Assembly: GCA_021831005.1 (NCBI GenBank)
Contig: JAKBNO010000129.1
Location: forward strand, 1 to 6,972
DNA from: Thermoplasmata archaeon
GTDB taxonomy: Archaea; Thermoplasmatota; Thermoplasmata; Thermoplasmatales; GCA-001856825
Direction: 5' to 3'
DNA: 6,972 nt
Shown one piece after another: positions 6,265-6,972 of the stretch (positions within the stretch are counted from its first letter, which is position 1; each line of letters opens with the position of its first letter). The position numbers and the translations under genes are program-made. The notes beneath the pieces are model-generated. The model was not told the DNA's origin. It worked only from the letters and a program-made list of their open reading frames with translations, and made no database searches.

Positions 6265-6286
6265 TTTCAAATTCGTTATTTGTTCA

Positions 6287-6925
6287 GTGAAACCACACAT
6301 CACCATTAATTTCGCCTGCTCTCTCGATGGTAAGATCGCTTTAAAAGGAGGCAAGGCTTACAGATTCTCGAATTTTGAAGATTTGGTAAGGGTCCACAAG
6401 TTGAGAGATGAATCTGACATAATACTAGTGGGGAAGAACACGATCAATCTAGACGATCCTAAGTTAGTGGTGAACGAAAAATACTACAAATCTACACGGA
6501 TTCCGGATGTGGCGATACTTGATTCAAATCTGACAGTAAACGGAAACGCAAGAGTGTTTTCATACCAAAGAAGTGTTGTAATTTTCTGCAGAGAAGGAGT
6601 GGCTGCAACTGATTTTGGCAGTAATGTTACTTCCAGGGTGTTGATTAGAAATAGCCCCGATCCGATACTTCACACTGACTTTGTGGTAAAGGAACTGGGC
6701 AAAATGGGGTACAGGAGGGTGATGATTGAGGGTGGAAAGTCGGTAATAACCTCTTTCATTTCTCAAGGTAACTGGGACGAAATTTCAATTTTCTATTCAC
6801 CCGTCATTGTTGGCGAGGAGGGAATCACTATGTTCGGTGACCTGAAAGAGCCCTTGAAATTCGAACGCGCTGAATCTTCGGTACTAGGAGATGGATTTCT
6901 GATAAAAATCAAAAAAGAATTTTAA
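6287..6925 (+). CDS. arfC: 2,5-diamino-6-ribosylamino-4(3H)-pyrimidinone 5'-phosphate reductase (riboflavin synthesis)
   Basis: This enzyme reduces the ribosyl side chain of the diaminopyrimidinone phosphate to the ribityl form with NAD(P)H, the archaeal and fungal order of reactions in riboflavin synthesis. The 212-residue protein is a stand-alone RibD C-terminal (DHFR-like) domain with no deaminase domain, as in archaeal homologues. Visible motifs are NFACSLDGKIAL at 8-19, HKLRDESDIILVGKNTINLD at 37-56 followed by DPKL (57-60), and the nucleotide-binding MIEGGKSVITSFI at 146-158. The GTG start is bounded by an in-frame TAA at 6260-6262 and fits the family N-terminus, which usually begins a few residues before the NxAxSLDGK motif. 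The gene is divergent from the metal regulator and is followed within 20-24 bp by another start codon, suggesting an operon. The closest alternative is another RibD_C-family reductase of unknown substrate. Confidence 0.88.
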   Translation: MKPHITINFACSLDGKIALKGGKAYRFSNFEDLVRVHKLRDESDIILVGKNTINLDDPKLVVNEKYYKSTRIPDVAILDSNLTVNGNARVFSYQRSVVIFCREGVAATDFGSNVTSRVLIRNSPDPILHTDFVVKELGKMGYRRVMIEGGKSVITSFISQGNWDEISIFYSPVIVGEEGITMFGDLKEPLKFERAESSVLGDGFLIKIKKEF

Positions 6926-6945
6926 GGTAATAGGGTTCATAGGTC

Positions 6946-6972
6946 ATGGATGGTAAAAATAAGATCCAGTGG
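6946..6972 (+). CDS. Start of a following gene, truncated by the window edge
   Basis: Two start codons are open to the window end: ATG 6946 (MDGKNKIQW) and ATG 6950 (MVKIRSS). They are in different frames, so only one can be right. Either would be 20-24 bp after the riboflavin reductase stop, which suggests cotranscription and perhaps another flavin-pathway gene. GG-rich bits upstream (AAGGT at 6924-6928, AGGT at 6941-6944) are poor ribosome sites. Seven to nine residues are too few to name a product. Confidence 0.35.

Noticed and set aside
6142..6286. FMN riboswitch or flavin-responsive leader before the riboflavin gene
   Set aside because: The TATA box at 6257-6264 leaves no untranslated leader, and no conserved RFN-like helices are visible.
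1..6972. Mobile element, CRISPR, toxin-antitoxin or defence island
   Set aside because: No spaced direct repeats, terminal inverted repeats, transposase or integrase motifs, or small paired genes were seen; the annotated genes are mostly housekeeping families.

Overview
The window looks like an ordinary piece of chromosome from an archaeon, most likely in or near the Thermoplasmatales. The lineage call is an inference. It rests on start codons sitting about 24-27 bp behind archaeal TATA boxes with no Shine-Dalgarno sequence (leaderless transcription), frequent GTG starts, mixed AGG/AGA/ATA codon use at moderate GC, a stand-alone archaeal-type riboflavin reductase, and an IdeR-like regulator paired with an NRAMP-type transporter. 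There is no rRNA, tRNA, CRISPR array, transposase or phage gene.

Layout from left to right. Positions 1-146 hold at most the last few codons of an upstream gene, and a T-run. A large intramembrane site-2 protease (M50) with two PDZ-like domains lies on + (174-1649). A small cysteine-containing reading frame on - (1646-1858) fills the convergent gap and shares stop-codon bases with the protease. A class I SAM methyltransferase (1906-2664) follows on -, 77 bp downstream of adenylosuccinate lyase purB (2742-4076, -). A 153-bp gap separates purB from a two-gene metal unit on -: an NRAMP-family transporter (4230-5432) whose start lies inside the 3' end of an IdeR/DtxR-type metalloregulator gene (5416-6141). 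Across a 145-bp divergent promoter region, on +, is the archaeal pyrimidine reductase of riboflavin synthesis (6287-6925). The first codons of a further gene follow close behind it (from 6946 or 6950).

The best-supported biology is the metal unit. The regulator retains the residues expected at both metal sites of the DtxR/IdeR family. Immediately upstream is an 8-bp perfect inverted repeat, TAATTAGG-4 bp-CCTAATTA, matching the DtxR box at 15 of 19 positions. It sits between and over the TATA box and start codon, so the regulator probably represses itself and the overlapping transporter when metal is replete. The transporter keeps the Asp and the selectivity Met of the NRAMP metal site but has DAPS in place of DPGN and Trp in place of the TM6 His, so its substrate and proton coupling are open questions. 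The other genes are housekeeping (purine and riboflavin synthesis) or generic (methyltransferase, protease). I see no sign of a new multi-gene defence or mobile system here.
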